Positions 47,448-57,727 are shown, counted from the stretch's first letter. The stretch is 64,000 nt of DNA from Prevotella herbatica (GCF_017347605.1 NZ_AP024484.1:372001-436000); one strand, 5' to 3'. Made by a program: numbers and translations. Notes: generated from the sequence alone by a model not told the origin.

Positions 47448-48410
47448 ATGAAACCTATTAAATTCAATCCACTACTGAAATCCACTATTTGGGGTGGCGA
47501 CAAAATAATTCCGTTTAAACACCTGGCGATAAACCAAGAAAACGTTGGTGAGAGTTGGGAAATATCGGGAGTAAAAGACCATGAAAGCATAATAGCCGAA
47601 GGCGAATATGCAGGAACAAAACTAAATGACTTATTAGCAAAACTTAAAGGTAAACTTCTAGGAGAAGAAAACTACAAACATTTCGGCAACGAATTTCCTT
47701 TGCTAGTTAAATTTATCGACGCAAAAGACCAATTGTCTATTCAAGTACATCCTAACGACGAAATTGCCAAAAAGCAAGGTTTGAAGCGTGGAAAGACTGA
47801 GATGTGGTATATCATGAACAGTGATGAAAACGCAAAGCTGAGAATTGGACTAAAGAAGAAGATTACACCAGAAGAATACGAGAAGATTGTTGAAAATGAT
47901 ACGATCACTGATGTGCTTGCTGAATATACGGTAAAAGAAGGTGACTGTTTTTTCTTGCCTGCGGGAAGAATACATAGCACTGGTAAAGGATGCTTTCTTG
48001 CCGAGATACAACAGACAAGTGATGTCACATGGCGTATTTATGACTTCAAGCGCAAAGATAAAGACGGAAACTATCGCCAACTTCACACAAAACAGGCTGC
48101 TGAAAGCATTGACTACAATGTAGAGAATGACTATCACACAGATTATAAATCAGAAAAGAATCAAGGTGTAAGTCTTGTACACTGCCCTTATTTCTGCACT
48201 AGCATATATGACCTTAACGAACCTGTGACAATTGACTATAGTAGTCTTGACAGTTTCGTTATCTTTGTTTGTCTTAAAGGACATGCGGATATAAGTGACA
48301 ATGAAGAAAACAATATTTCTTTAGAGGCAGGTGAATCAATACTCATACCTGCAACAACAAAGTATGTATATATAAAAGGTGAGATAAAATTCCTTGAGTC
48401 TTACATTTAA
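47448..48410 (+). CDS. manA: Mannose-6-phosphate isomerase, class I
   Basis: ManA interconverts mannose-6-phosphate and fructose-6-phosphate, feeding GDP-mannose and glycan synthesis or mannose catabolism. The 320-residue cupin protein is of the short Bacillus type. Zinc ligands are expected in QVHPND (about residues 99-104) and GKTEMWY (about 113-119). The active-site region LPAGRIHSTGKG lies at about 169-180, and the C-terminal half forms a second cupin-like domain. A single short hairpin-like sequence lies between dxs and manA, and a strong terminator follows. Confidence 0.93.
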   Translation: MKPIKFNPLLKSTIWGGDKIIPFKHLAINQENVGESWEISGVKDHESIIAEGEYAGTKLNDLLAKLKGKLLGEENYKHFGNEFPLLVKFIDAKDQLSIQVHPNDEIAKKQGLKRGKTEMWYIMNSDENAKLRIGLKKKITPEEYEKIVENDTITDVLAEYTVKEGDCFFLPAGRIHSTGKGCFLAEIQQTSDVTWRIYDFKRKDKDGNYRQLHTKQAAESIDYNVENDYHTDYKSEKNQGVSLVHCPYFCTSIYDLNEPVTIDYSSLDSFVIFVCLKGHADISDNEENNISLEAGESILIPATTKYVYIKGEIKFLESYI

Positions 48411-48428
48411 TTTTTAGCATATACACAC

Positions 48429-48470
48429 AAAAAAGCACGAAGAATAGATAACCATTCTTCGTGCTTTTTT
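48429..48470. terminator. Bidirectional terminator between manA and the PUL
   Basis: A perfect 17-bp stem (48429-48445 with 48454-48470) with A- and T-rich ends and an 8-nt loop. It closes manA (+) and the GH105 gene (-). Confidence 0.92.
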
Positions 48471-48485
48471 ATTATAAACAACTAA

Positions 48486-50765
48486 CTAGTTTGATTTAGC
48501 TACCGTCAATGCACTATTTGATCTTACAATCCATTCCTGCATATTTCTCACATCATATTTACTCCATGCAGAACCGAATAAATAAGTAAACTTCTCACCT
48601 CGATAATCATCTTTTATACCAACAGCATGTCCATAAATCCCATTCTCAGGCTTTGTCATCATCAATTTTGTTGTAATGTTGCCATAAGGAAACAATACAC
48701 CGACATAGATCTGTGAATTGTTCTTATCCGGATCATCAGTAGGATCGGCATACAAAACAGTTTCTTTATCAAGCACAGCACCATCAGAACTATGAAGAAC
48801 AACACCCGTAACAAGTTTACAAGCCGACTTCATACCATCATACCAGACTGTAATTCTATTAAAGTTACTGCCTTTATCAAGACTTATCAAGCGGTGTTCC
48901 ACTACATTCTTATCACTTCCAATGCTAACAGGATTGAAATCAAGTCTCACAGTAAATCTTAATGGACCATTATCCAATATCTCATAATCTTTATAACAGT
49001 AAGGCATAATCATTTTTCCGTCTTTCATCAATGCAGGCGTACCACAACCTAAAGTCGGTCCTACACTGTAACAATCCATACCGTTGCCGTGATCATAATG
49101 AAAAGAAGTTGCATCGTCAATAGCTCTAGCCTCTTCTTTCTTTCCTATTCTGTAAAGTGAATCCTCTATAATATTGGCATCATAATCAATCTTGTATCGC
49201 TTATCCATAACAAGTTCAGGAGTATTCTTCACCCATACATCAAATCCGTAAGCCTTTTCGCCACTCCTTTGAAGTGCAGGTCCATACGCCCTATACATTC
49301 CTCGGTCGTTTTCCCAAGCAATATCATCTTTTCTTATCTTATAGTACGCACCATAAACAAAATTCTTCATTGCGGAATGTTGTCCTCGTTCAACATAAAA
49401 GACAGCGTTTCCGTTTGGTCTTACAGATGCATCAACAAGAAGTTTGCCATTATAACTTTTCTGATACTCCACCTCGTTTCCATGAGCATCTCTTACGATA
49501 ATGTCATCTTCATTTCCGCATCCCAAACCAGCATATACACTGTCAATGTTAACTTCTGCTAATCTCTGAATCTGAAAATCAAGCCCATTATGAACGTTGA
49601 AAGAAAATCTTTGCAATCCCTTTCCGATATACTTCACATATTCACAAGCTGCAAGCAGAAAAGCACCTGTTCCAAAATTAGCTTCAGAGTCTTTGCCGAC
49701 AACCTGACCTGGTATAGCTTTTTCTCCAATAGGCTGAACATAGCCAATCTTTCCATCAGACTGCAATGCTTCTTCCGAAAGATACTTCCATGCTCTGTTT
49801 ATCACAGGGCGATATTTCGCATCGTCAAGAATCCCATTGTTTACACCCCATAGCATTCCATAAGTAAAGAAAGCCGTGCCACTAGTCTCTGGTCCTGGAG
49901 CCTGCAACGGATCCATCATTGAGCGAGTCCAATACCCTTCTTTCTGCTGAAGTTTAGCAACAGCATCAGCAAGAGTAATATATTTTTTGACAAAGAAATC
50001 ATAATGACGATATGTATGTGGCATATCCTGTAGCACTTTTGCAAGTCCAGCAAGAACCCATCCGTCACCTCTTGCCCAGAAGTCCTTCTTACCGCTATTC
50101 GTCTTATGACGTGGATAAACATATTTACCATCACGGAAATAAAGCCCAGTTTTTTTATCCAACATGATGCTATCACTGTAACAGATGTTATCATAAAGTT
50201 TATCTAGGTATTTCTCTTCACCCGTCAAATTATACATCTTTGTCATTACTGGCATTACCATATACAGAGCGTCTGCCCACCACCAATAGTCGTGTTTCTT
50301 TGAATCAGCTTCATATCCCATTACCTCAAGAGCTCTTTTCAGACGGAAATCATTAAGCATCTCATTTCTGTCAGCCTTTGGACCATAAGAAATATTACAC
50401 AAATCAATATATGTCTGAAAACAAATCTGCCAGTCACCGAATAATACATGCTGTTGGTCTTCACCATAAAACTTATATTTCCATTTCGAGGCATCCTTTT
50501 CTGTAGCTCCCATCCATTTATTGTGTTCTGCCCATTTAGTAGAATATTCAAGCCATTGCCTGTTTGGCATAAGTTTGTAAGCTTCAATATTACCGGTATG
50601 ATAAGCGGCATTATCCCAGAAAGCCCTTGTTTCGGGTTTATGATGAGACTGCCAGTAATCATTCACCTTTTCTATCATCTCCACAATCTTTTTCTGTTGC
50701 GCACTAAAAGCCATACAGCTTGTGCACGCAAGCATAAGCATTGTCGAAATCATTAATTTCTTCAT
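48486..50765 (-). CDS. GH105 unsaturated glucuronyl/galacturonyl hydrolase fused to DUF4861
   Basis: The 759-residue protein has a signal peptide (about residues 1-20). The first half (about 25-385) is an (alpha/alpha)6 barrel of the GH105 type: GDWQICFQTY (110-119), WWWADALYMVMP with likely catalytic D165, FWARGDGWVLAGLAKV near 229-244, and DPLQAPGPETSGTAFFTYG near 287-305. GH105 enzymes hydrate and release unsaturated uronic acid from the ends made by pectate or rhamnogalacturonan lyases. The second half (about 390-755) matches a DUF4861-type beta domain often found with these enzymes. It is the last gene of a leftward PUL, 38 bp after the DUF2264 gene. Confidence 0.9.
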   Translation of the reverse strand: MKKLMISTMLMLACTSCMAFSAQQKKIVEMIEKVNDYWQSHHKPETRAFWDNAAYHTGNIEAYKLMPNRQWLEYSTKWAEHNKWMGATEKDASKWKYKFYGEDQQHVLFGDWQICFQTYIDLCNISYGPKADRNEMLNDFRLKRALEVMGYEADSKKHDYWWWADALYMVMPVMTKMYNLTGEEKYLDKLYDNICYSDSIMLDKKTGLYFRDGKYVYPRHKTNSGKKDFWARGDGWVLAGLAKVLQDMPHTYRHYDFFVKKYITLADAVAKLQQKEGYWTRSMMDPLQAPGPETSGTAFFTYGMLWGVNNGILDDAKYRPVINRAWKYLSEEALQSDGKIGYVQPIGEKAIPGQVVGKDSEANFGTGAFLLAACEYVKYIGKGLQRFSFNVHNGLDFQIQRLAEVNIDSVYAGLGCGNEDDIIVRDAHGNEVEYQKSYNGKLLVDASVRPNGNAVFYVERGQHSAMKNFVYGAYYKIRKDDIAWENDRGMYRAYGPALQRSGEKAYGFDVWVKNTPELVMDKRYKIDYDANIIEDSLYRIGKKEEARAIDDATSFHYDHGNGMDCYSVGPTLGCGTPALMKDGKMIMPYCYKDYEILDNGPLRFTVRLDFNPVSIGSDKNVVEHRLISLDKGSNFNRITVWYDGMKSACKLVTGVVLHSSDGAVLDKETVLYADPTDDPDKNNSQIYVGVLFPYGNITTKLMMTKPENGIYGHAVGIKDDYRGEKFTYLFGSAWSKYDVRNMQEWIVRSNSALTVAKSN

Positions 50766-50803
50766 TATATATAATATATATTATTCGTTATTATGTATAA
50801 TCT

Positions 50804-52066
50804 CTACCATTTATCCTTAGGTTGTGGAGTATCCGTCCACACGTGGTCTTTAGGAAATTTATCTCCACCCCATGCCTTGACCTGTGTCCAAGGTTCAGCT
50901 TTCACAGTCCAGAAAGGGTCATCAGCAGGCAGTCCCAATGGCATAAAGGTTAACGAAGCCATATATTCACTTCCATTATTGGTGTACCAATCGGCTGCAT
51001 CAGGCTGACTTCCACAAAAACCGATGGTAAGAAAACCTGCATCATTATAGTTATTGTGTTCATCCCACATACGATGCATCACCTTTGTAAGGGCAGCTCT
51101 CACCTGACCATTTGTAAGTTCTGTTGGAAGAGCTTTCATCCATGCCAAAAGAGCCAACGGCTGCATCGCAGCATTACGATAAGGAATACTACGGCCAAAT
51201 ACAGGGAATGTACCTTCTGGAGATATGAAGCGTTCCAAAATAATTGAGTATCTCTGTGTACGCTTCAACTGTCTGTCATAATACTTTTTATAGTCAAGAC
51301 GAGTACTTGCCTTAGCATCAATCATAGCCTGTAATGTTTCCAGATACATTGCATGAAATACATAACTACCATAATAATTAAAAGCAAACTCAGGACCATC
51401 AGAGAACCATCCGTCACCAACATACCACTCCTCGACTTTACGACATGCTGAGTTCACACGATACTCGTCATAATCCCCCCCAGCCTTTGCCATAAAACTC
51501 TCTATCGTTGACGAGAACAACAACCAGTTGGTATAAGGAGGATCAATCTTTCTTAATTTCTTAAATTCAGCAAGATATCTTTGTTTTGTAGTATCATCCA
51601 GCGGTTTCCATAATGAATCATATCCACGAAGAAAGCTTTCAGCAATATATGCTGCATCTACAAGATTCTGACCGCCGATACCCCAGCACAGATAATCAGG
51701 AGATGTCGGATCTACGGCGTTAGCATAGCTTCTAAGTGCCCACTCCCTAAGTTGCTTACGTTTAGTGCCTTCAGCAGTATTATCATCTGGCAACGAAAGC
51801 CAAGGTGCGATACCTGCCATAAGTCTACCAAAACATTCCATATAGGCAACCTTTTTGTTTCGGTTGTCGAAACTAGGGCTGAATTCCATCTTCATGTTCT
51901 TTACCAGTTCACCCTTCGCCATGTTCTCCAATACAGGACGTGACATTTTCCAAGCTTGTGAACTCCAATACTCACGATCGTTCATCTGCACCTTCTTCTT
52001 TGCCGAAATGCCAAGAGGCATAAGCAAAGCCAGTGCTACGACAAATAACTTAATATATCTAATCAT
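50804..52066 (-). CDS. Secreted DUF2264 protein, probable uronic-acid glycosidase
   Basis: The 420-residue protein has a signal peptide (residues 1-22, ending GISA). The mature protein is helical and fits an (alpha/alpha) toroid, with DUF2264 features such as CFGRLMAGIAPWLSL (about 76-90), WGIGGQNLVDAAYIAE (about 128-143) and GDGWFSDGPEFAFNYYGSYVFHAMYLE, first part at about 216-230. DUF2264 proteins occur in pectin and glycosaminoglycan PULs, and some are reported as beta-glucuronidases. Its place between SusD and GH105 supports a role on acidic pectic fragments. It lies 120 bp after the SusD gene, across an intercistronic hairpin. Confidence 0.85.
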   Translation of the reverse strand: MIRYIKLFVVALALLMPLGISAKKKVQMNDREYWSSQAWKMSRPVLENMAKGELVKNMKMEFSPSFDNRNKKVAYMECFGRLMAGIAPWLSLPDDNTAEGTKRKQLREWALRSYANAVDPTSPDYLCWGIGGQNLVDAAYIAESFLRGYDSLWKPLDDTTKQRYLAEFKKLRKIDPPYTNWLLFSSTIESFMAKAGGDYDEYRVNSACRKVEEWYVGDGWFSDGPEFAFNYYGSYVFHAMYLETLQAMIDAKASTRLDYKKYYDRQLKRTQRYSIILERFISPEGTFPVFGRSIPYRNAAMQPLALLAWMKALPTELTNGQVRAALTKVMHRMWDEHNNYNDAGFLTIGFCGSQPDAADWYTNNGSEYMASLTFMPLGLPADDPFWTVKAEPWTQVKAWGGDKFPKDHVWTDTPQPKDKW

Positions 52067-52100
52067 AACAAACTATTTATTATTACCCATTTAAGATAAA

Positions 52101-52137
52101 ACGACGGAATAACCATTATATTTGATTACTCCGCCGT
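52101..52137 (-). terminator. Intercistronic hairpin between SusD-like and DUF2264 genes
   Basis: A 12-bp imperfect stem (52101-52112 with 52126-52137, two mismatches) has TTTATC downstream on the minus strand. A partial terminator here would raise SusC/D levels relative to the enzymes. Confidence 0.5.
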
Positions 52138-52186
52138 AAATTATAACCTATTAATAATTAACGTTATCCATAAACATCTTAATTAC

Positions 52187-54187
52187 CTATTTTTCATCAG
52201 CGACAGCATCTTCCCAATTAGTCCACATTTGTGTAGATTCATTATATCCGTCATATCCATAGTTCTGCCTCAATGCAGCACCCGTATTAGCTGTTATTGC
52301 AGAATTAGGAATAGGCCAGAATAGATTGTGCTTGTTAACCTTATATTCCAAACTTATACCGTTTGACTGTATGATGCCATTATTAAATAGACTGTAGTTA
52401 ATAAGACGCTGATACCAATAGCTTCCACCAGTGCGATCTGTACCCTCTTGCTTGTCCCATGTCTTTATGTCATAAGTGTGTCCCCATTCATCTGGCTGTC
52501 CACTCTTTGCAAGACACCAAGCTACACGTGTCATTTCTGGCTGTCTCCACTCTTCCATATAAAGTTCACGAGCTCGTTCGTCAAGAATATCACCTATTGT
52601 AACAGTTGTAAACATATGGCGTGCGTTTGCGCGCTTACGTACTACGTTCACGTCATCAGCTGCACCTGTTGTATTTCCTTGATAGAAACGTGCCTCGGCA
52701 CGAATCAAATAAGTTTCAGCTAGACGGAAGAGATAAAGGTTTCCATTAGACCCAGTAGATGCACCGTTAAACTGATTTGCACCTAAGTTACCTTCTGCTG
52801 TCTTATCCAATATATAGCATTGGTATAGCGGTGTAGGATACCAGCTTCTTATCGTATCTCCACAAAGCAAATCTCCCTTGTGAACGATAGTCTTGCCAGT
52901 GCCGTCAACATAGTCTTCAGTAGCATATAGCTGATAGTTCTTACCATAGTAAGGAGACTTTTTATTACTATATCTTATGTCTTCCATTTCTACCCAGTTT
53001 CCAACCTTACGGTTGTGACGCAAGTCTTGATAGTCAGGAGTTCCGTCTACGTTCCAGATAGCCTGATTATAATGCTTTGATGTTCTGAAACATCCAATAC
53101 CACGTCCGATAGATCTTACCCAGTCGTTGTTTTCATCATAATCAGCATTGTTACGTGCAATATTCTTTCCAGCTGGAGAAATTCCTGAAGGATCCTTAAT
53201 TACACCGTTACCCCAATGTGCAAAACATGCACGCATAATACTATATCCTGTGAAATTCTGATCATTGAAGTTCAATATAGGCATAATGAGTTCCTTGTTT
53301 GCAGGATCGCATACATTTTCGCCACGATGAAGATCCCAAAGTACATTACGTGTGATAGGCCATGTCTTTTGGTTTCCGGCAACAAATGTTCCGAATGGAC
53401 TTTCCATCAAGTGCAGACCATAGTTACTTATAAGATCTGTAGCAGTCTGTTCTGCCTTGTCATATTGTCCTGTAACAAGATAGCATTTTGCTAAAAGCTG
53501 CAAGCATGCCTCTTTGTTTACCATACCGATATCAGTCATTGCAGACTGAGAAGGCACGTATTTCACAGCAAACTCCAAGTCGTTTACAAGCATCTTGAAA
53601 ATAGCTTCCTTTGATGTACTCTTATAGTCTTGCTTTGGTTTTGTGATAATCTTTGTTACCAATGGAATATCACCAAACTGTAATGTCAGATAGTAATATC
53701 TCAATGCACGGTGGAAATAAGCACGTCCTTTATAAATGTTTCTTGTATTATCATCAAGTCCTTGTGCTTTATCTACGTATGATAGCACAGTATTAGCATA
53801 TTTCACACCTGTATATCCTTCATCCCAAAAACGTTGCATGGCATTACCATCACCACCACCGTTCATACCAGATGTAGGAGTTAGCTTTGCATCAAAGTTA
53901 TCTTGGAAACCACCACCCATATCTGTCTTGGCATATAAGCCAATATCAGACATATTATAGTTGGAAGCCATTGGAAGAACGTTTCCGTTTCCATCCATTA
54001 TGATTGTCTTCAACTCTAGGTCACACATACCAAGAGCTGACTTCAATCCAGCCTCATTGCTATATGTTGTTGAAGGCTCATAGAATGACAGTGGGTCTTG
54101 ACCCAAAAATGAGTCACCACAACTAACGAGCATTGTCGCCATGACAAATGCCGCACTGCCTTTAAATATATTACTTATATAGTTCAT
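52187..54187 (-). CDS. SusD-family glycan-binding lipoprotein
   Basis: The start chosen is the ATG at 54187, giving 666 residues with a lipoprotein signal ending MLVSC (C23). A longer frame from 54214 would overlap the SusC stop. SusD features include DSFLGQDPLSFYEPSTTYSNEAGL (first half right after the lipid site), the helical repeat region with YFHRALRYYYLTLQFGDIPLV (first half near 160-170) and the C-terminal ILDERARELYMEEWRQPEMTR (first half near 545-555). It ends with KHNLFWPIPNSAI. It lies 13 bp after the SusC gene and forms the surface lid of that transporter. Confidence 0.93.
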   Translation of the reverse strand: MNYISNIFKGSAAFVMATMLVSCGDSFLGQDPLSFYEPSTTYSNEAGLKSALGMCDLELKTIIMDGNGNVLPMASNYNMSDIGLYAKTDMGGGFQDNFDAKLTPTSGMNGGGDGNAMQRFWDEGYTGVKYANTVLSYVDKAQGLDDNTRNIYKGRAYFHRALRYYYLTLQFGDIPLVTKIITKPKQDYKSTSKEAIFKMLVNDLEFAVKYVPSQSAMTDIGMVNKEACLQLLAKCYLVTGQYDKAEQTATDLISNYGLHLMESPFGTFVAGNQKTWPITRNVLWDLHRGENVCDPANKELIMPILNFNDQNFTGYSIMRACFAHWGNGVIKDPSGISPAGKNIARNNADYDENNDWVRSIGRGIGCFRTSKHYNQAIWNVDGTPDYQDLRHNRKVGNWVEMEDIRYSNKKSPYYGKNYQLYATEDYVDGTGKTIVHKGDLLCGDTIRSWYPTPLYQCYILDKTAEGNLGANQFNGASTGSNGNLYLFRLAETYLIRAEARFYQGNTTGAADDVNVVRKRANARHMFTTVTIGDILDERARELYMEEWRQPEMTRVAWCLAKSGQPDEWGHTYDIKTWDKQEGTDRTGGSYWYQRLINYSLFNNGIIQSNGISLEYKVNKHNLFWPIPNSAITANTGAALRQNYGYDGYNESTQMWTNWEDAVADEK

Positions 54188-54200
54188 GATGTATTGCAAA

Positions 54201-57200
54201 TTAAAGTGTAACATTTATTCCAAGATTGAATGCACGTGTGGCCAAGCCGCTTGTTTCTGGATCACCATATTCCCAACTGTCTATTGTGAATACATTGTTC
54301 ACACTTGCGTTTATACGAACTCTTTCAACCATAACCTTGCGTGTCCATTCACGTGGAAGTGTATAACCTATACTTATATTGTCAAGACGTACAAAACTGC
54401 GATTATGTAGTTTTTGCACCCCAGTACATCCCGTAGGACCTACTGCGTCAAGACGTGCATAAGTATTTGACGGATTCTCAGGAGTCCAATATTCTTTCTT
54501 AAATACATTAAATGCATTAGTGATCATTGAACCTCCGTTATCCTGATTCAGATAATATCCCTCAAGGCTCTTATGTCCCATGTATGAATAAAGAGAGAAT
54601 GAGAATGTAAAGTCCTTCCAGAGTGTAAACTCATTGCGCAAGTTCCAATAGATAGGAGGATTTGTAGTTCCAAGAAAAACTTTATCCTTATCATTGTAAA
54701 CAGGAACACGTGTTCCATCGGCAAGAACCTTATCATCATCAGTACAGTAGTTTATAACTTTTGGATCACCAGGTTTCTGATTTACCAAAGCTGCCTGAGC
54801 AGCCTCACTCTTTTGCCAGATACCATTAGTTTCCCAAGACCATATCTCACCTACAGGATGACCAATAAACCAATTATTTGAAGTATCATCACGCTCTACT
54901 CCATTTGCATCATAGTCATAATACAAGTGCTTAATTGTGTTCTTGTTATATGAAAAACCAGCAGAGGTAGTCCATTCAAAGTCTTTATTTTTAATGTTTA
55001 CAGAGTTTAGGGTCAACTCCACACCTGAGTTATGAACTTCACCAAGGTTAGTTGTGATACTGCTAAAACCTGTATAGTTAGGAAGGCGCTGTGCCATAAT
55101 CATATTATTGGTCTTCTTGAAATACCAATCTATGCTACCGCTTAGTCTCTGACCAAGAACAGCGAAATCAAGTCCCAAGTTCCAAGCAGAAGTCTTTTCC
55201 CACTCAAGATTAGGATTACCTAGGCGTGACATTGCGAGTGTCTTCACGATGTCGGCATTACCATTATTATAGTATACCATAGTACCTTGATTAGGAAGGC
55301 TTGTAAGGTTTGAAAGAGATAGGTATGTATCTTTCAGCGAGCGGTTACCGTTTGTACCGTATGATGCGCGCAACTTACCCATATCAAGCCAAGGCAAAGC
55401 CTTCTTTACCATAGGTTCCTCTGAGAATATCCAGCTGCCTCCCAATGACCAGAATGTAGCCCAAGGATTGTTAGAACCGAATGCAGAATATCCGTCACGT
55501 CTAACAGAAGCTGTAACCATATAGCGCTCTTTATATGCATAGAACAAGCGACCTAAGTAGGCTGCAGCTGTAGAATGAGTGTCGTTTACATTGAATTTAC
55601 TCTGATCCATATTGGCACCTGATATATAATGGAATCCAAGAGCATCAGAAGGAGTAATATTGCGTGCCTCTATTCTGTCATCCCAATAGCGCATCTCTTC
55701 TGCTTCCTGCACAAGGGTGAGTGTGAAGTGATGATCTTTGTTAAACACTTTATCCCATGTAATAGTATTATTCAGAGAATAGTCAAAATCCTTAGATGTT
55801 TCACGATCAGCACCACGTGATGCTGGAGAACTGTTTGGAAGTTCTGCTGACATAAAATATCTATTATAGAACCACTGATAACGTGGAGAGATATTAAACT
55901 GGTATGTAATACCGAAAGGCAGTGTTACCTTAGCGTTGAAAATAGTGTTCAACACGGTATATCCCTTGTCCAGATCAAGATACTGGCGATCAAACCAATA
56001 GTTGTATCCTCCGTTTGTAGGAGTTCCATTCATAGGATACTGTACATAATTACCCTGATCATCTTTGATTGGAGCAAAAGGAGAATTGCGAGTTTGGTTA
56101 TTATCCCAATAGTTAGTTCCCAGAGCCACAGCTATATCACCGTCTGAGCGGTCCTGAAAATTCACGTTTACACCCATTTCCAACCAGTCCGTGACCTTAG
56201 CGTTCAACTTCATGTTTGAACGGAATGCGTGATAGTTATTTCCTTCTACTACACCTTGATTCTTCATATATCCGAATGAAGCATAATAGTTCACACGGTC
56301 TGAAGCTCCAGATATACTAGCATTATAGTCTTGATTAACACCTGTTCTGAAAGTACTGTCATACCAGTTGTAAGTCTTTCCAGCCAAGTAATTGTTATAT
56401 ACGTTCATGGCTTCGTTAAGTTTGAGTCGTCTTGCATACAAAGACTGGTATGTTTCACCAGACTGTAGCTGTACAGATCCCATCTTTGACCATTGGTCGG
56501 CAGTAAGTCCGTATTGTGACAGATTATCTACATTGTCATAATATCCAGCTGGCGTACCACTATTCACACCATAATAGCCCCAATTTCCGGCAGCATCATA
56601 TCCGTATGTGGTAGCTTTGTACCAATCTTCACGATACTTCATGTATTCAGAAGCATTGAATACTTCGCGATAAGCTGACTTCGTATTTGCAGCCCAGTTA
56701 GCACTTACGTTAATAGTAGGTTTACCACTCTTACCTTTCTTTGTTGTTATGATGATAACACCACTAGCAGCTTTTGCACCATATATAGCTGCAGAAGAAG
56801 CATCTTTCAGAACGTCAATCTGTGCAATATCATCAGGATTGATTTCAGAAAGTTCACCATAGAAAGCCATACCATCAAGAATCAGCAATGGAGAATTGTG
56901 TCCACCGTCAGTATAAAGTGAGTTTTGTCCACGAAGCTGAATTGAGGCACTGCTCTTTGCTGAAGGATCATATCCAATCTGCAAACCTGGAGTTCCACGA
57001 AGCAAGTCCTGTACAGTACCTGGATTCTGGTCAGCGAGCTTGTTTGGATTTATCTGAACCACAGAACCGGTAAGGTCCTTCTTGCGCATTGTACCATATC
57101 CTACAACAACGACTTCATTAAGAGTTTCAGAGTTTTCAGCCAGCTTGATATTCAAAAATTCTCTACCGGCTTTAACCGTTTGCGGTTTATATCCGACATA

Positions 57201-57476
57201 AGTAACTTCAAGCATTGCTCCTGGAGCGGCATTAATATTAAAATTACCGTCAAGATCGGTAACAGTTCCGGTTTTAGACCCTTTTACTTTTACAGTAGCA
57301 CCAATAATAGGTTCGCCCGTAGAATCAAGAATCCTACCTTTAATAGAGTTAGCTTGCTGAGTAATCTGAACGGCATCAAGTGCCATTGCATCAATAGGAG
57401 TCAGCGAGCACCCTGCAGCCATAGCCATCAAAACAAACAATTTTCTAGGCATGATTGAAAGATTAACATATTCCAT
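54201..57476 (-). CDS. SusC-family TonB-dependent transporter of the pectin-type PUL
   Basis: The 1091-residue receptor has an N-terminal signal (MPRKLFVLMAMAAG; an ATG at 57452 is an alternative start). A complete CarboxypepD_reg domain follows (IKGRILDSTGEPIIGATVKV, about 45-64), then the hinge LNEVVVVGYGTMRKKDLTGS (about 118-137), the plug ending GAKAASGVIIITTKKG (about 239-254) and a 22-strand barrel ending NLGINVTL. It moves oligosaccharides across the outer membrane using TonB. It is the first gene of a leftward operon with SusD, DUF2264 and GH105. A direct repeat just upstream looks like its activator site. Confidence 0.94.
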   Translation of the reverse strand: MEYVNLSIMPRKLFVLMAMAAGCSLTPIDAMALDAVQITQQANSIKGRILDSTGEPIIGATVKVKGSKTGTVTDLDGNFNINAAPGAMLEVTYVGYKPQTVKAGREFLNIKLAENSETLNEVVVVGYGTMRKKDLTGSVVQINPNKLADQNPGTVQDLLRGTPGLQIGYDPSAKSSASIQLRGQNSLYTDGGHNSPLLILDGMAFYGELSEINPDDIAQIDVLKDASSAAIYGAKAASGVIIITTKKGKSGKPTINVSANWAANTKSAYREVFNASEYMKYREDWYKATTYGYDAAGNWGYYGVNSGTPAGYYDNVDNLSQYGLTADQWSKMGSVQLQSGETYQSLYARRLKLNEAMNVYNNYLAGKTYNWYDSTFRTGVNQDYNASISGASDRVNYYASFGYMKNQGVVEGNNYHAFRSNMKLNAKVTDWLEMGVNVNFQDRSDGDIAVALGTNYWDNNQTRNSPFAPIKDDQGNYVQYPMNGTPTNGGYNYWFDRQYLDLDKGYTVLNTIFNAKVTLPFGITYQFNISPRYQWFYNRYFMSAELPNSSPASRGADRETSKDFDYSLNNTITWDKVFNKDHHFTLTLVQEAEEMRYWDDRIEARNITPSDALGFHYISGANMDQSKFNVNDTHSTAAAYLGRLFYAYKERYMVTASVRRDGYSAFGSNNPWATFWSLGGSWIFSEEPMVKKALPWLDMGKLRASYGTNGNRSLKDTYLSLSNLTSLPNQGTMVYYNNGNADIVKTLAMSRLGNPNLEWEKTSAWNLGLDFAVLGQRLSGSIDWYFKKTNNMIMAQRLPNYTGFSSITTNLGEVHNSGVELTLNSVNIKNKDFEWTTSAGFSYNKNTIKHLYYDYDANGVERDDTSNNWFIGHPVGEIWSWETNGIWQKSEAAQAALVNQKPGDPKVINYCTDDDKVLADGTRVPVYNDKDKVFLGTTNPPIYWNLRNEFTLWKDFTFSFSLYSYMGHKSLEGYYLNQDNGGSMITNAFNVFKKEYWTPENPSNTYARLDAVGPTGCTGVQKLHNRSFVRLDNISIGYTLPREWTRKVMVERVRINASVNNVFTIDSWEYGDPETSGLATRAFNLGINVTL

Positions 57477-57555
57477 TATTCAAGTTATTAAGTTAGGTAT
57501 TGTTTAAAATCTCGGTTACATAGTTGTCAATCAACGACAACAAATATTCCGTTTG

Positions 57556-57624
57556 CAAATATCGTTTATATTCGTTAAAGCGAGGGGTACAAAATGTGAT
57601 TTTAAGGGAACAGAATGTGATTTA
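57556..57624 (-). promoter_or_regulatory. Candidate PUL promoter with a 21-bp-period direct repeat
   Basis: On the plus strand GGGTACAAAATGTGATTT starts at 57585 and GGGAACAGAATGTGATTT at 57606, a period of 21 bp. About 20 bp nearer the SusC gene is a weak minus-strand -7 element, GATATTTG (complement of 57556-57563). A tandem site directly upstream of the promoter is what an AraC-type or hybrid two-component activator would need. Confidence 0.5.
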
Positions 57625-57727
57625 TGCCCATTTTTAAAGGATTTGCATGAATTAATAAGATTTTGCAAGATTACATCAATTTCTACACTTAAAGCAAATT
57701 GTAGTACCTGCATAACCTAATTATTAT

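Noticed and set aside
54188..54214. Longer N-terminus for the PUL SusD-like protein
   Set aside because: It would run into the SusC stop region and displace the lipoprotein signal from the N-terminus.
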